A DNA stretch of 64,000 nucleotides from an uncultured bacterium (GTDB lineage: Bacteria; Bipolaricaulota; Bipolaricaulia; UBA7950; UBA9294): assembly GCA_903857865.1 (NCBI GenBank), contig CAIOGO010000014.1, forward strand, positions 160,814 to 224,813, read 5' to 3'. A program made the translations under genes and the position numbers. Positions 1-9,565 of the stretch are shown in pieces; positions within the stretch are counted from its first letter, which is position 1, and each line of letters opens with the position of its first letter. The notes beneath the pieces were generated by a model. That model did not search any database. It was not told where the DNA came from and saw only the letters and a list, made by a program, of their open reading frames with translations.

Positions 1-115
1 CCGTCTTCCCGCTCTCGTTCTTCCCAACCAAGCACGTTTCCTTCCGGTCGAACTCCACCACGCCGGAGTCGGTGACGCTCTTGTACTGCCTTACGTGAGC
101 TGACTTGAGCAACAC
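1..115 (-). CDS. OLD/RecF-like AAA ATPase, N-terminal fragment (runs off left edge)
   Basis: Reading leftward from a GTG at 115 gives 38 codons without a stop, and the frame leaves the window. Residues 31-38 read GKNESGKT, a Walker A loop in the form typical of OLD-family and other RecF/SMC-like ATPases, where 'GKN(E/G)SGK(T/S)' follows a short beta strand about 30 residues from the start. A strong GAGGAGG ribosome site lies 8 bases before the GTG, which decides the start. Known OLD proteins pair this ATPase with a Toprim nuclease domain; that part is not visible here. The next gene rightward encodes a SIR2 protein, so this edge looks like a defence neighbourhood (inference). An AAA_15/AAA_21 ATPase without nuclease is equally possible. 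Confidence 0.7.
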   Translation of the reverse strand, partial: MLLKSAHVRQYKSVTDSGVVEFDRKETCLVGKNESGKT

Positions 116-905
116 TTCCGTCCTCCTCGAAAGAACAGCCAGCTTCGGCCGTGCTACCTAGCAGCGACTAGTGGGGGGATTCGCGACCTGGCAAGTCGAC
201 CCGCTCGTCGCCTCACCTTCCCTCCCACCACTATTCACGATTCCCACATCCCTAGATGCTCACATGAGTATTCTTGTCAGACACCCTACAGCCCCGGGCC
301 TCCTTGGTCAAGTCGGCGGGACCAAAGGCAACGGGGTCTTGCGATCACGCATCCTGGAGTCGCCCAGCGCCGTCAACTCACTGCCGGGGGCAGCTCTCTA
401 CTCTTGCAGTCCCAGTGGATGCTCGAAGGCGCACCCTTCTCGCGTGAATCGGCTCTCGCGCACGAGGAGCGCCAGGACGCGGCCGACGATCGCACCATGA
501 CCAGCACTCTTCACCATCTCGCAATGGTCACACGCGTTCGCAGAACGGACCGGCAGGCCTCACCGCTGCCAAACGTTAGCCAGCTGGCGCTTACAGTTGC
601 AGGCGACAACGCGCCCTTCGTTCGCACCAACTTCCCCGCACTTCCCGGTTCTCGTAGCCCTGCCGCGATGTGTGATGGCAAGCATCTGGCCCTCTCGCCC
701 TCGCGTCCACTCAGGGCATCGCCAGGTGCACCCCAAGCCTGAGCTGCAAGAACAAGGCCTTGACGCCGACGGCTTCGGCAGAACTTGACGGTGAAGCCAA
801 TCGTCGCAGCTGCTACGCTGCGACGTGCTTGCTTGCGTGCCTGGCAGCCGCTAGCCTGTCTTTAGGATTCAAGGTACGTGGGTTAGTCGGGCGGAGGAGG
901 GGGAT
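116..905. other. Gene-poor interval upstream of the SIR2 gene
   Basis: This stretch separates the divergent ATPase and SIR2 genes. Short open frames exist but have no ribosome sites or recognisable family features. The middle part (337-695) is one copy of a diverged direct repeat found again after the SIR2 gene. The final 15 bases carry the ribosome site (GGAGGAGGGGG) of the SIR2 gene. Confidence 0.6.
337..695. repeat. Diverged direct repeat, copy 1, upstream of SIR2 gene
   Basis: About 360 bases align by eye, with roughly three-quarters identity and small indels, to 4034-4397 in the same orientation. Shared landmarks include ACGCATCCTGGAGTCGCCCA near the left end and GCAGGCGACAACGCGCCCTT and ACTTCCCGGTTCTC towards the right end. 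The two copies bracket the SIR2 gene. On the minus strand both copies contain a short shared peptide (VGR-x-LAL-x-x-RESRFT), so the repeat may derive from an old gene or a duplicated intergenic unit; neither copy keeps a convincing full reading frame. Confidence 0.75.
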
Positions 906-3728
906 GTGTTCCATTCCCGTGTCGTAGAGGTTCTCAATTCAGGCACCGCGTGGGCCTTCCTTGGAAGTGGGGTGTGCGCAGACGCAGGGCTCCCAACCTG
1001 GGGTGGGCTAGTCGACGCAGTACTTGCACGTGTCCCAGGTGGCGCTCGCGATGCAATTGAGCATGACCCCCTCTACCTGCGAGCAGTACGCGATGGTCGC
1101 CATGATTCACGTTTTGCCAGAATCCAGGCACACGTCGGCAGATCCGACTTGGAGCACATCGTGGAGACCGTCCTTGAAGCGGGCCAAGAGCCTGGCTGGC
1201 TACATCAGACCCTCGCCGACCTTCCTTTCCGTAGCTACATAACCACGAATTACGATCCTCTGCTCGAGGCCGCTCTGCGGTCAAAGGGATTGCACGGCTG
1301 GGCATCAGTCGGCAACACTCCCGAAGAGATCCGGAAGCTTGCAGGAAACCCCGAGCGCGTCATATGGCACCTGCACGGCTGCCTCGGAGGCGACCCACGG
1401 ATTTCGAGGCTAGTTCTCACCGACGCGGACTATGATGACGTCTATCTAGCAGAGGATTCACCGGCAAGCCTCGCGTTACGATCGCTGTTTCTGATGGCAC
1501 CGGTCGTCTTCGTCGGCTTCAGCTTCACTGATCCCGAAGTCTCGCGGGTGCTCCGCCGTGTCGGGCGCCTTGCCAGTCCAGAACGTCCCCTCATTGCCTT
1601 CGTCCCGGACCTCTCTGGACCAGAACACGAGGCTGAGCGCGATGATTTCCTCACCAGGTACAACATCGATGTCATCCCGTACGAGGCGGCCAACGGCTCG
1701 CATGCAGCCCTCCGCTCCACGCTTGACCTCCATTCGGCCTTCGTGCTCAAGAGATCCCTACGATTCGGCCACCCACGGCGCGCTGTCCCGTCCTTCGATC
1801 CAGAAACGACGAGCCTCATGCTCTACAACGAGCTTGTCATCGGGCCGAGCTCAAACCATGCGAGCAGTGTGTTGGAGGGACTGCTCAGAGCGCGAGTCAT
1901 TGCGCTGCTTACGCACCAAGGCTCACTGTCACTACTGGATCTTGACAGCGATCTTCGGGGCAGAACCTCGCTCTTGGTTGAGCCCGCGGGTTCGAATGGA
2001 GGCGCTTGCTCGTTCCTCGCCAACGTCGTAGGCCAGCTTGTGGCCGAGCGTGTCGTGTCAGTCGAGATGATGCCGGCGGGCCAGCGCTACGCTCTCACAC
2101 CCGAGTGGCAGAGGAAGGCCGAACAACGTAGCGCCCGAGCAGCCCTTCTTGCTTCGCAGTTCGCCGAGTCACTGCGTGGTCGCACATTGGCAATGGGCGG
2201 CGAGACCGGCGAACCCGTAGAGAGGGTCGTCGCCGTCGCTACAGCTTTCCTCGGAGAATGCGTGAAGCGGCGGGCAATTGGGACCGCAATGACCCTTGCC
2301 GCGCGAGAGGAACCACAACAACGCTTCCACATTGTCGCCCTGCTTCAGGCTCTTCCTGATTTCATGGCGCAGCTATCGTCTGCGGCAGAGGCTTATCTGC
2401 TCAGTCGGCTCGTCCGCGATGTCTTGACGTCGCCGAGTGAGGCCGAGCGCATTCACCTCGGCCTCGCCCTCCAGGCTGCCTTCGGGGCGCAACTCCTTGG
2501 GTGCGCCCCGGACGCCGTCCGGGCACGCCTCGACGACCTCTCATCGACACTCTTCCTGATTGATTCGACAACCCTGATACCGTACCTGGCGAAAGGATGT
2601 GTCGCCCATGAGGCGGCCCGCTTCCTCCTCCAACGGCTTACATCGATGGGCTGCGAAGTTGCGACACTGACGTCGCTCGCCGAGGAGGTCGCAGAGCACG
2701 CGCGCTATGCGATGCACAGAGTCTCGGCACAGACTGGCAGCCCCGATCTCTCCACTCTCAAGGCAATCACGGGAAGGGCGGGAGGCAGATCAAATGAGTT
2801 CTTGAACGGCTTCCTCACCGAGATCTCAAAGGGCACGGTGCAACCTGATCTGTCGGCCTATCTTGGCGCCTCCTGCCGTGTCCCAGTCTCGCGTACGAGC
2901 TGCTCTGCACAGCATGTTCAGGAAGCCTTGAGGCTCAATGGAATCGCCTGCTTGAGCTTTCAGGATTGGCCCGACTTCCAAGGCGAGTTCTGGGCGGAGC
3001 GGGAGGCTGTCGCTGGCGAGATCGCCCGTCGGCGTAAGCAACTTGGCAACTTCAAGCATGACCGCCAGACGCGCGCCGAGGCGGAATCGCTGATCGTCGT
3101 ACGGGAGTCGAGGAACCAACAACTAGGCACGTTGTCGGGCGCCGTGCCGCGTGCCGTCCGAAACGCCTACTTCGTCTCCCGCAGCAGGGTCATAGACGAC
3201 GTTGCAAGGCCGACCTTGCCTGTGACAATGCGGCCTGAGGCAATAACCCAGTGGGTTGCAACCCTGGCTCCTTGCGACATGGCAGAGCTAGCTAGCACGT
3301 TCGACTTAGTACTCCTCGAACTGGCTGAGCAAGGGTTCCGCGTGATTGAGGATCGCACGCTCTTGACAGTCTTCGGTCCACTGGTCGATGCATCCCGAGA
3401 TCGCCTGCCCGAGATCAGACTGCGCTATTCCACGCTGCTGGCCAACCGACTTGGGGAGGACCCATCCCGGGCATTCGCCGAAGTTCCGGACCTTGAGTTG
3501 CCAGTAGCAACAGAGTCCTTCTATGCCCAACTCGCGGAGTCGCTTGAGCGGCGGGCACTCAAGTCGGAGGCCGTCGCGCCACTTAACAAGAGCGAGAGGG
3601 CACGACTGACAAAGCTTGAGAGTGACGCGCGAGCTCGCACCCAGCGGAAGCAGCGGAGGAAGAAGACCCCTGAGGCACGTAAGAGAGCCAAGCGGAAGCG
3701 CAAGAAGGCGCGAAGGAAGCGAAAGTAG
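906..3728 (+). CDS. SIR2-domain protein with long C-terminal region, defence-type
   Basis: The 940-residue product starts with a SIR2-like NAD-binding domain: FLGSGVCADAGLPTW at residues 18-32, TTNYD at 113-117, an HLHG segment with likely catalytic histidine at 155-158, and VGFSFTDP at 203-210. Roughly 650 residues of unrecognised, probably helical sequence follow, ending in a lysine/arginine-rich tail (about residues 905-940) that could bind nucleic acid. In the defence-associated sirtuin families (DSR1, DSR2 and similar) such a domain depletes NAD+ when a phage is sensed; that role is inferred here from architecture and the neighbouring OLD-like ATPase, not shown. The GTG start follows a strong GGAGGAGGGGG site. 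The gene stands alone between two copies of a direct repeat, which suggests it was gained as a unit. Confidence 0.85.
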   Translation: MFHSRVVEVLNSGTAWAFLGSGVCADAGLPTWGGLVDAVLARVPGGARDAIEHDPLYLRAVRDGRHDSRFARIQAHVGRSDLEHIVETVLEAGQEPGWLHQTLADLPFRSYITTNYDPLLEAALRSKGLHGWASVGNTPEEIRKLAGNPERVIWHLHGCLGGDPRISRLVLTDADYDDVYLAEDSPASLALRSLFLMAPVVFVGFSFTDPEVSRVLRRVGRLASPERPLIAFVPDLSGPEHEAERDDFLTRYNIDVIPYEAANGSHAALRSTLDLHSAFVLKRSLRFGHPRRAVPSFDPETTSLMLYNELVIGPSSNHASSVLEGLLRARVIALLTHQGSLSLLDLDSDLRGRTSLLVEPAGSNGGACSFLANVVGQLVAERVVSVEMMPAGQRYALTPEWQRKAEQRSARAALLASQFAESLRGRTLAMGGETGEPVERVVAVATAFLGECVKRRAIGTAMTLAAREEPQQRFHIVALLQALPDFMAQLSSAAEAYLLSRLVRDVLTSPSEAERIHLGLALQAAFGAQLLGCAPDAVRARLDDLSSTLFLIDSTTLIPYLAKGCVAHEAARFLLQRLTSMGCEVATLTSLAEEVAEHARYAMHRVSAQTGSPDLSTLKAITGRAGGRSNEFLNGFLTEISKGTVQPDLSAYLGASCRVPVSRTSCSAQHVQEALRLNGIACLSFQDWPDFQGEFWAEREAVAGEIARRRKQLGNFKHDRQTRAEAESLIVVRESRNQQLGTLSGAVPRAVRNAYFVSRSRVIDDVARPTLPVTMRPEAITQWVATLAPCDMAELASTFDLVLLELAEQGFRVIEDRTLLTVFGPLVDASRDRLPEIRLRYSTLLANRLGEDPSRAFAEVPDLELPVATESFYAQLAESLERRALKSEAVAPLNKSERARLTKLESDARARTQRKQRRKKTPEARKRAKRKRKKARRKRK

Positions 3729-3784
3729 AAACGTCGGGGTCACATCTTGAGATCCAGCGTTGGATTCTAGCGAATTCCGACAGG

Positions 3785-3878
3785 AATCGGGGGACACATA
3801 CCTCAATTCCGCAGCCCGCTCGGAGGAGTGGCATATGCGGCGGGAAGCAACTGGGAATAAGGTATGTGTCCCCCGATT
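3785..3878. repeat. REP-like palindrome with GGGGACACATACCT arms
   Basis: Arms of about 25 bases (3785-3810 and 3854-3878) are almost perfect reverse complements and contain AATCGGGGGACACATACCT and its complement, around a 43-base centre. Arms with this GGGGACACA(T/A)AC core resemble the ends of elements mobilised by IS200-like REP-associated transposases (RAYT); no such transposase is in the window. Related but distinct copies lie at 50774-50838 and 57471-57536. It sits just after the SIR2 stop codon and could also act on the transcript end as a stem-loop. Confidence 0.7.
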
Positions 3879-4033
3879 GTCATCGCCCACAGCACGTCCG
3901 GCCGGTGTCATCTCGGACCACGGGCCCGTTGTCCTCGACCTCTCGCTCTCTGCTGCGGTCGCAACCGACCGCGCCGTGGCCGTCTTGAGCCTGAATGCCC
4001 CCGAGGGGATTCGGGACAGGTGTGAGGTTCAAA

Positions 4034-4397
4034 TCTTGAGAGCACGCATCCTGGAGTCGCCCAGAGCCGTCAACCCCCTGCCGGGGACAGCTCTCAGCTG
4101 TTGCAGTCCCGCCGGATGATCGAGGATGTGCTCTTGTGCTTGCGTGAATCGACTCTCTCGTGCAAAGAGCGCCAGGGCGCGGCCGACGATCGATCGCACC
4201 ATGACCAGCCACTCTTCACCATCTCGTAACGGTCACACGCGTTCCCAATCGGTCTCGCAGGCTTCGCCGCTGCCAAGCTGTGGACGGACGGCGTTTCCAT
4301 CTGCAGGCGACAACGCGCCCTTCGTTCGCGCCAACTTCCCCACACTTCCCGGTTCTCACAGCCCTGCCGTGATATGTCATCGCAAGATCTGACCCTC
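4034..4397. repeat. Diverged direct repeat, copy 2, downstream of SIR2 gene
   Basis: This is the partner of 337-695, in the same orientation and with the same order of landmarks. It ends about 75 bases before the ferredoxin gene. The rest of 3729-4471 contains the REP-like palindrome and no gene I can support; open frames on both strands here do not match each other between the two copies because of indels. Confidence 0.75.
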
Positions 4398-4471
4398 CGG
4401 CCGCGCAGCCCAACAGCCCAGGCTCGGTTTGCTGGGCGCCCGCCGTGTCGATAGAGTGGCCTCGAACCGCC

Positions 4472-4894
4472 ATGGCCAAGAGACTCTCCGTCATCGACGT
4501 CGACCGTTGCGTCGGCTGTCAGCTTTGCATCTATGCTTGCGCCCGCCGTGAGGGTCATGCCGGGACGGAGGGCGCGCGCATCGACGTGCGATCGGCCGGC
4601 GGGATGCGCCGCGGGTTCGTCGTCATCGTCTGCCGCGCCTGCGACGATCCCCCGTGCGCGCGAGCTTGTACGACGGGAGCACTCGTTCCGCGGGACGGCG
4701 GGGGCGTTCGATGGGCCGCCGACCAGTGCACCGCCTGCGGCGCGTGTCGTGAGGCGTGCCCGTTCGGCGCGATCCAACGGGACAGCGAGGATCACCCGCT
4801 CGTCTGCGTCTACTGCGGCACCTGCGCCCGCTACTGCCCGCACGGCGTCCTCGCGCTCGAGGAGATTGAGAGGTCAGACGATGCTGCCCGGTGA
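4472..4894 (+). CDS. Four-cluster 4Fe-4S ferredoxin subunit, AOR partner
   Basis: This 140-residue protein carries four cysteine-rich motifs: CVGCQLCIYAC near residue 12, a CRACDDPPCARAC motif, CTACGACREAC and CVYCGTCARYC. That pattern is typical of HycB/DmsB-like electron-transfer subunits binding up to four [4Fe-4S] clusters. Its last codons overlap the start of the AOR gene by 14 bases, so the two are translationally coupled and the protein probably carries electrons to or from that enzyme. Start: I chose ATG at 4472; an in-frame GTG at 4445 would add nine residues unlike the family. No separate promoter could be identified in the repeat-rich DNA upstream. Confidence 0.85.
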   Translation: MAKRLSVIDVDRCVGCQLCIYACARREGHAGTEGARIDVRSAGGMRRGFVVIVCRACDDPPCARACTTGALVPRDGGGVRWAADQCTACGACREACPFGAIQRDSEDHPLVCVYCGTCARYCPHGVLALEEIERSDDAAR

Positions 4895-6650
4895 CCCCCT
4901 CGCGCGCGTCCTCACCATTGACCTTTCGGCGCAGCGTTTCGAGATCGCGGAGCGTCGTGACCTCTTCGAGGAGTCGCTCGGCGGGGCCGGCGTCGCCGTG
5001 CGGATCCTGGAGGAGGAGTGCCCGCGGGATGCCGATCCTCTGGGCCCGGAGAACCCCATCGTCTTCGCGGTCGGGCCGCTCGTCGGCCTCTTCCCGCTTG
5101 CGTCGAAGACGGTGGCGATGTTCAAGTCGCCGCACACAGGCAATCTTGGGGAGAGCCACGCCGGCGGCCGCAGCGCAACCTCCATCCGCCTCGCCGGCTA
5201 CGGCGCCATCGTGATCCGCGGCGCCAGCCCGTCGCCGACCTATCTCGTGATTGACGGGGACCGCGTTCACTTCCGCGACGCGTCCGCGTTGTGGGGCCTC
5301 CAATCGAGCGCCACCGTCGGGCGCGTCCTGCGTGAGCGCGAGGCCGGATCCGGCCACCGCTCGATCCTGCGCATCGGTCCGGCCGGCGAACGCAGGGTCT
5401 CCTACGCCGGCGTGATCACCGAGACGTATCGCCACTTCGGCCGTCTCGGCCTCGGCGCCGTCTTCGGAAGCAAGCGGCTCAAGGCCATCGTCATCGTCGG
5501 CCGTCGCTCCTTGCCCGTCGCCGACCCGGTCAGTTACCGCCGCGTCTACGACGCGCTGTATGAAGCGGCAACGGCTTCCCCGATGATGAGGAAGTACCAC
5601 GACCTCGGGACGCCGATGAACGTCCTCCCGCTCAACGAACTTGGCGCGTTGCCGACTCGCAACCTGTGCGAGGCGCGATTCGACGGCGCCGCGGCGATAT
5701 CCGGCGAGGCTTTGGCCGAGGGGTTTCTCGGGAGACGCCTCGCGTGCAGCCACTGCCCCGTCGCCTGCATCCACCTCGCCGCCCTGCGCACGCCCCACCC
5801 TAAGGAGCCCTACTTCTACAAGACGTCGATGCTCGCCTACGACTACGAGCTGATCTATGCCCTCGGCAGCATGCTCGGCATGGGGGACCCCACGAGCCTA
5901 CTTCTCCTGATGGACGAAGCCGAGGCGCAGGGTCTCGACGCCATCTCGACCGGCGTGTCGCTCGCCTGGGCGACCGAGGCGCGCGAACGCGGGTTGGTAT
6001 CGGACCAGGATCTGGACGGCGTACGGCTCGCGTGGGGCGATGGGGTCGCGTACCGAGACGCGGTGCGACGGATCGTATCGCAGCCAACCGACCTCTACCG
6101 CGCGCTTGCCCGCGGCGTCGATGCGGCCGCCGCGGCGTATGGCGGCGAGGACTTCGCCCTCGCGTTCGGCGGAAACGAGATGGCCGGCTATCACACCGGC
6201 CCGGCCGGCTACCTCGGATTCCTCGTCGGGGCGCGCCACAGCCACCTCGACAACGCCGGCTACGCGATCGACCAGAAGAGGCTGGCGACGGGTCTTCCGG
6301 CTGCGGATGACGCGATCATCGATGAGATCGTGGCCGAGGAAGAGTGGCGACAGGTCCTCGCGAGCCTCGTCGTCTGCTTCTTCGCGCGCGGGCTCTACAC
6401 GCCGGACGTCACTCGCGACGCCCTCGCCTGTGCGGGCATCGAGGCAAACGAGGCGAGGCTGCGCGAGATCGGCACGGAGACTCTGCAGCGCAAATGGGCG
6501 TTCAAGCGCCACTGCGGCTTCGACCCCGCCTCGCTGCGCCTGCCGGAGAGGATCTTCGAGACCCCGTCGCCGTCCGGCACCATCGATCGAAGCGTCGTAG
6601 AAGCCCATCTCCGCCAGTTCGCCGAGCGGACGACCGCAACGCCGCCGTAG
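4881..6650 (+). CDS. Aldehyde:ferredoxin oxidoreductase family protein (AOR 1)
   Basis: The 589-residue length matches tungsten AORs. The N-terminal domain has the family's pterin-binding glycine-rich stretches (SLGGAGVAVRILEEE, GNLGESHAGG). A CSHCPVAC motif lies near residues 289-296, with the fourth cluster cysteine at about residue 498 (VVCFFARG); together these bind one [4Fe-4S] cluster, as in the Pyrococcus enzyme. The family oxidises aldehydes to acids, or reverses this, using a W- or Mo-bis-pterin cofactor; substrate cannot be read from sequence. ATG at 4881 is preferred because the protein then starts at the conserved domain, 14 bases inside the ferredoxin gene. The gene converges with the lipoprotein gene, 13 bases away. 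It is separate from the two AORs of the large minus-strand operon. Confidence 0.92.
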   Translation: MLPGDPLARVLTIDLSAQRFEIAERRDLFEESLGGAGVAVRILEEECPRDADPLGPENPIVFAVGPLVGLFPLASKTVAMFKSPHTGNLGESHAGGRSATSIRLAGYGAIVIRGASPSPTYLVIDGDRVHFRDASALWGLQSSATVGRVLREREAGSGHRSILRIGPAGERRVSYAGVITETYRHFGRLGLGAVFGSKRLKAIVIVGRRSLPVADPVSYRRVYDALYEAATASPMMRKYHDLGTPMNVLPLNELGALPTRNLCEARFDGAAAISGEALAEGFLGRRLACSHCPVACIHLAALRTPHPKEPYFYKTSMLAYDYELIYALGSMLGMGDPTSLLLLMDEAEAQGLDAISTGVSLAWATEARERGLVSDQDLDGVRLAWGDGVAYRDAVRRIVSQPTDLYRALARGVDAAAAAYGGEDFALAFGGNEMAGYHTGPAGYLGFLVGARHSHLDNAGYAIDQKRLATGLPAADDAIIDEIVAEEEWRQVLASLVVCFFARGLYTPDVTRDALACAGIEANEARLREIGTETLQRKWAFKRHCGFDPASLRLPERIFETPSPSGTIDRSVVEAHLRQFAERTTATPP

Positions 6651-6663
6651 CGCGCCGGACGTC

Positions 6664-8028
6664 CTATGGGACGACCAGGCGGTCGAGTCGGCCCGGGTTC
6701 GCTCCGTTCGGATCCGCAACCCAGAGGTAGACGCCGTCGAAGGCGAGGCCCGCTGGCGTGGGACCGGGAGCAGGAACCGACGCCAGGATCGCGCCCGTCG
6801 CGGGGTCGACGCGGTAGAGCGTCGCTCCAAGAGACATCCACAGCGAGCCGCTCGCCCACGCGAGCCCGGCCGGAGCGATGGGCACGATGCCCCGCGGCCC
6901 GACCGACGCAGCCAGAGAGCTTGGCGCAACGAACGAGCCAAGAACCGCGCCCGAGAAGGGATCCACCTTGAGGATTCGCCCCGTCCTCAAGTCGCTCACC
7001 CACAGCGCGCCGCCGCCGAACGCAAGCGCAAACGGAGTGAACGCATTGCTGTCGAGCACGGCAAGGACATGGCCCGGGTCGGTCGTCGGCACGTTCGGGT
7101 TCACCTGGTAGATCTTCCCGTCAGACGTGCAGGCCACCCAGAGCGCACCGCCGTTCCAGGCTACGCCTGCCGGCGTGCCGGCCGTCGGCCCAGGGACGAT
7201 GTTCTTTGCATCCGCCTTCGCGCCCAGAATCGAGGCCGACCCACCAGGTGCGTCAAAGGAGGTGAGGACCTGGCCATCGCTCAAGCGGATCTTGTAGATG
7301 CGCTTCGCCGTCGAGTCGCTGACCCAGAGCGAGGAACCGTCGTAGGTAAGGCCAATCGGGTCACCGCCGGGCGCCGTGAGTGTCGCCGCCACTCCCTCGA
7401 CGGTCACGGCATGCGTTGCGCTCGCGCTCGCTCCGTCGTTGTCCACGACCGTGAGCGTGGCAACTCGATAGCCGGGGGTCACGTATGTGTGGCTAGCGGG
7501 CGCCCCGATGCCTGTGCCGGTGGCCGGTGGTGTACCATCGCCGAAGTCAAGGCTGAAGGAAACGATCGACCCCGTCGGCGCCGGGACGATTCCGGCCGGG
7601 TCGAACGAAGCCGACAGGTTGAACGACACGGCCAGCGGAGCGGGACCATGATCGGGCGTCGCCTCGAACTGCGGGACCGGCGCAGGATTGACCACCGCAA
7701 CAACGGCCGTGCCGCGGCTCGATTGGCCGTCGGCGCTGTACACGATGAGAGTCACCGCGTAAATCCCGTTCTCGCGGTACGTGTGTGTCGGGGACTGTAG
7801 AGTCGACGTGTTGCCCGTCCCGCTCGCCGGATCGCCGAAGTCCCAGAACCTCGAAGACACTGGCCCCCAGGACGCGTCGGCGAACTGCACGGAGAGTGGA
7901 GCAACCCCCGTCGCTGAGTTGAGGACGGCGATCCCGGCCTCCAGAGGCCAGAGCTGGTCGCATCCGCCGAGAGCCAATACCGTAACCAAGAAACCGACTC
8001 CAATCAGCGCCCATCTGAGCCTTCGCAT
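6664..8028 (-). CDS. Lipoprotein with two PKD domains and a beta-propeller
   Basis: A lipobox (ALGGC, cysteine at about residue 23) follows a hydrophobic signal segment, so this 454-residue protein is exported and lipid-anchored. Residues about 35-110 and 115-210 are PKD (immunoglobulin-like) domains, recognisable by FWDFGDP and SLDFGDG turns and the paired 'HTY' strands. The rest is built from at least five repeats of about 45 residues with the core ALWV(S/A)D and a following KIRLSDG- or KVDPFSG-type strand, which fits an NHL/SMP-30-like propeller. Such proteins bind sugars, peptides or other surfaces; the ligand is unknown. The ribosome site GGGAGG precedes the ATG. A similar PKD-plus-propeller lipoprotein is encoded at 61246-62439. 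Confidence 0.8.
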   Translation of the reverse strand: MRRLRWALIGVGFLVTVLALGGCDQLWPLEAGIAVLNSATGVAPLSVQFADASWGPVSSRFWDFGDPASGTGNTSTLQSPTHTYRENGIYAVTLIVYSADGQSSRGTAVVAVVNPAPVPQFEATPDHGPAPLAVSFNLSASFDPAGIVPAPTGSIVSFSLDFGDGTPPATGTGIGAPASHTYVTPGYRVATLTVVDNDGASASATHAVTVEGVAATLTAPGGDPIGLTYDGSSLWVSDSTAKRIYKIRLSDGQVLTSFDAPGGSASILGAKADAKNIVPGPTAGTPAGVAWNGGALWVACTSDGKIYQVNPNVPTTDPGHVLAVLDSNAFTPFALAFGGGALWVSDLRTGRILKVDPFSGAVLGSFVAPSSLAASVGPRGIVPIAPAGLAWASGSLWMSLGATLYRVDPATGAILASVPAPGPTPAGLAFDGVYLWVADPNGANPGRLDRLVVP

Positions 8029-8191
8029 CGTGCCCTCCCGCCAAGCGGCTCGTCATGCCGCCGTCCGGATGTACAGCCGTCCTGCGGCCGCGTTTCGCGG
8101 GCTGCGCCGCCAGCGCTGAAGACTACAGCGATCGCCATCCGCAAGAGAAGGGCCGTCTCGAGGCTCTTCGGCGGACTAAGATGGATCGGAA

Positions 8192-9565
8192 ATGGGACGA
8201 GTCAACGGACATCACGAGACAGTGATCAGCGGCGGGCGCGTCTGGACGCGCGGCGAGTTGGTCGAAACAGACGTCGGAATCGACGGCGGGCGCATCGCCC
8301 GTATCGGCGGCCGGCTGGACGGCGCCGAACGCGTGGATGCGCAAGACTTGTGGGTTCTTCCCGGCGTCATCGACGGCCACACACACATGGAGGCGGCCGC
8401 GTTCGGCCTCCATTCGCGTGACACGTTCGAGTCGGGCACGCGTGCGGCCGCCGCCGGAGGCGTGACCACCGTCCTCGACTTCACGGCCGGAAGCGCCGAG
8501 TCCACGCTGGCCGAGCAAGTCCAGGCACGAGTCGCCGCCGCGCGGCGCGCCGTCGTCGACATCGGACTTCACGCCGAGATCGTCGGGTGGCGATCGGACC
8601 GGGCCTACGAGATCGCGGAGGCCGTCCGAATGGGCGTGACGAGCTTCAAGTTCTACACCGTGTACGCCGAACCCTCGAACCCGAGCCAGCTCGCCGACGC
8701 CTTTCGCGTCATCGCCGCCGCCGGCGGCGTGGCGATGGTCCACGCGGAGGATGCTGGCCTCATCCAGACAGCGACGGAGGCTCTGCCTCGCGGCGCGCGA
8801 CTGCACATGACCAGTTTTCCCCGGAGCCGCCCGGCGGCGAGCGAGGCTGCGGCCGTCTCGCTCGTGTGCCAGCTCGCGGAAATCGCGGGAGTGCGCGTCC
8901 ACTTCGCCCACCTCAGCACAGGCGCGGCGGTCGACGTTGTCCGCAACGCGAAGGCACGTGGGCTCCAGGTGACCGCGGAGACGTGTCCCCACTACCTGCT
9001 TCTCGATGAGCGGGCCTATGCCACGGCCGATGGCCGCCAGTTCAGCGTCATTCCCCCTCTGCGGTCTCCAGAGGATCAGTCCACCCTGTGGGTGGCTCTC
9101 GCCGACGGCACGATCGACAGCGTGGCCACTGACCACTGTCCATTCGTTCGAGCGGAGAAGGACCACGGCGACGACGTCCTATCCATCCCGTGCGGGCTCC
9201 CGGGCGTCGAGACTCTGCTGCCTCTCCTGCACAGCGACGGCATGGTCGCACGAGGCTTGTCTCTTGACTGGCTCGTACGAGCGTTATGCGAGAACCCGGC
9301 GCGCATCTTCGGCCTCGCACCGCAGAAAGGACAAGTCGAGGTCGGCGCCGATGCGGACCTCGTTCTCTTCGACCCGAGGAGGGCCTGGACGCTGTCAGCG
9401 GGCAACCTTCACATGGGCGCCGACTTCTCACCATACGAAGGACGCCGCGTCCGCGGCGCCGTGATCCGCACGCTCGTGCGCGGGCGCACTGTCTGGGCGG
9501 ACGGCGAGTGTTGCGTCGAGCCCGGCTGGGGGCGCTTCGTGCCCCGAAGCCAAGCACTCATCTAG
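8192..9565 (+). CDS. Dihydropyrimidinase/hydantoinase/allantoinase-type amidohydrolase
   Basis: The 457-residue protein has the cyclic-amidase fold signature: GVIDGHTHME (metal histidines) near residue 65, SFKFYTVYAEP with the lysine that is carboxylated to bridge two metals near 150, then MVHAEDAG, HFAHLS, TCPHYLLLDE and ATDHCPF for the remaining ligands. Relatives hydrolyse dihydropyrimidines, hydantoins, allantoin or dihydroorotate. It stands alone on the + strand, converging (4-base overlap) with the ribokinase gene at the end of the large operon. If it acts with that operon, ring opening of a reduced pyrimidine or purine-derived ring is a reasonable guess. The start at 8192 has only a weak upstream purine stretch. 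Confidence 0.85.
   Translation: MGRVNGHHETVISGGRVWTRGELVETDVGIDGGRIARIGGRLDGAERVDAQDLWVLPGVIDGHTHMEAAAFGLHSRDTFESGTRAAAAGGVTTVLDFTAGSAESTLAEQVQARVAAARRAVVDIGLHAEIVGWRSDRAYEIAEAVRMGVTSFKFYTVYAEPSNPSQLADAFRVIAAAGGVAMVHAEDAGLIQTATEALPRGARLHMTSFPRSRPAASEAAAVSLVCQLAEIAGVRVHFAHLSTGAAVDVVRNAKARGLQVTAETCPHYLLLDERAYATADGRQFSVIPPLRSPEDQSTLWVALADGTIDSVATDHCPFVRAEKDHGDDVLSIPCGLPGVETLLPLLHSDGMVARGLSLDWLVRALCENPARIFGLAPQKGQVEVGADADLVLFDPRRAWTLSAGNLHMGADFSPYEGRRVRGAVIRTLVRGRTVWADGECCVEPGWGRFVPRSQALI

Noticed and set aside
4094-4843. Minus-strand open frame over the repeat and ferredoxin gene
   Set aside because: It overlaps an unmistakable ferredoxin and the two repeat copies do not share the frame.
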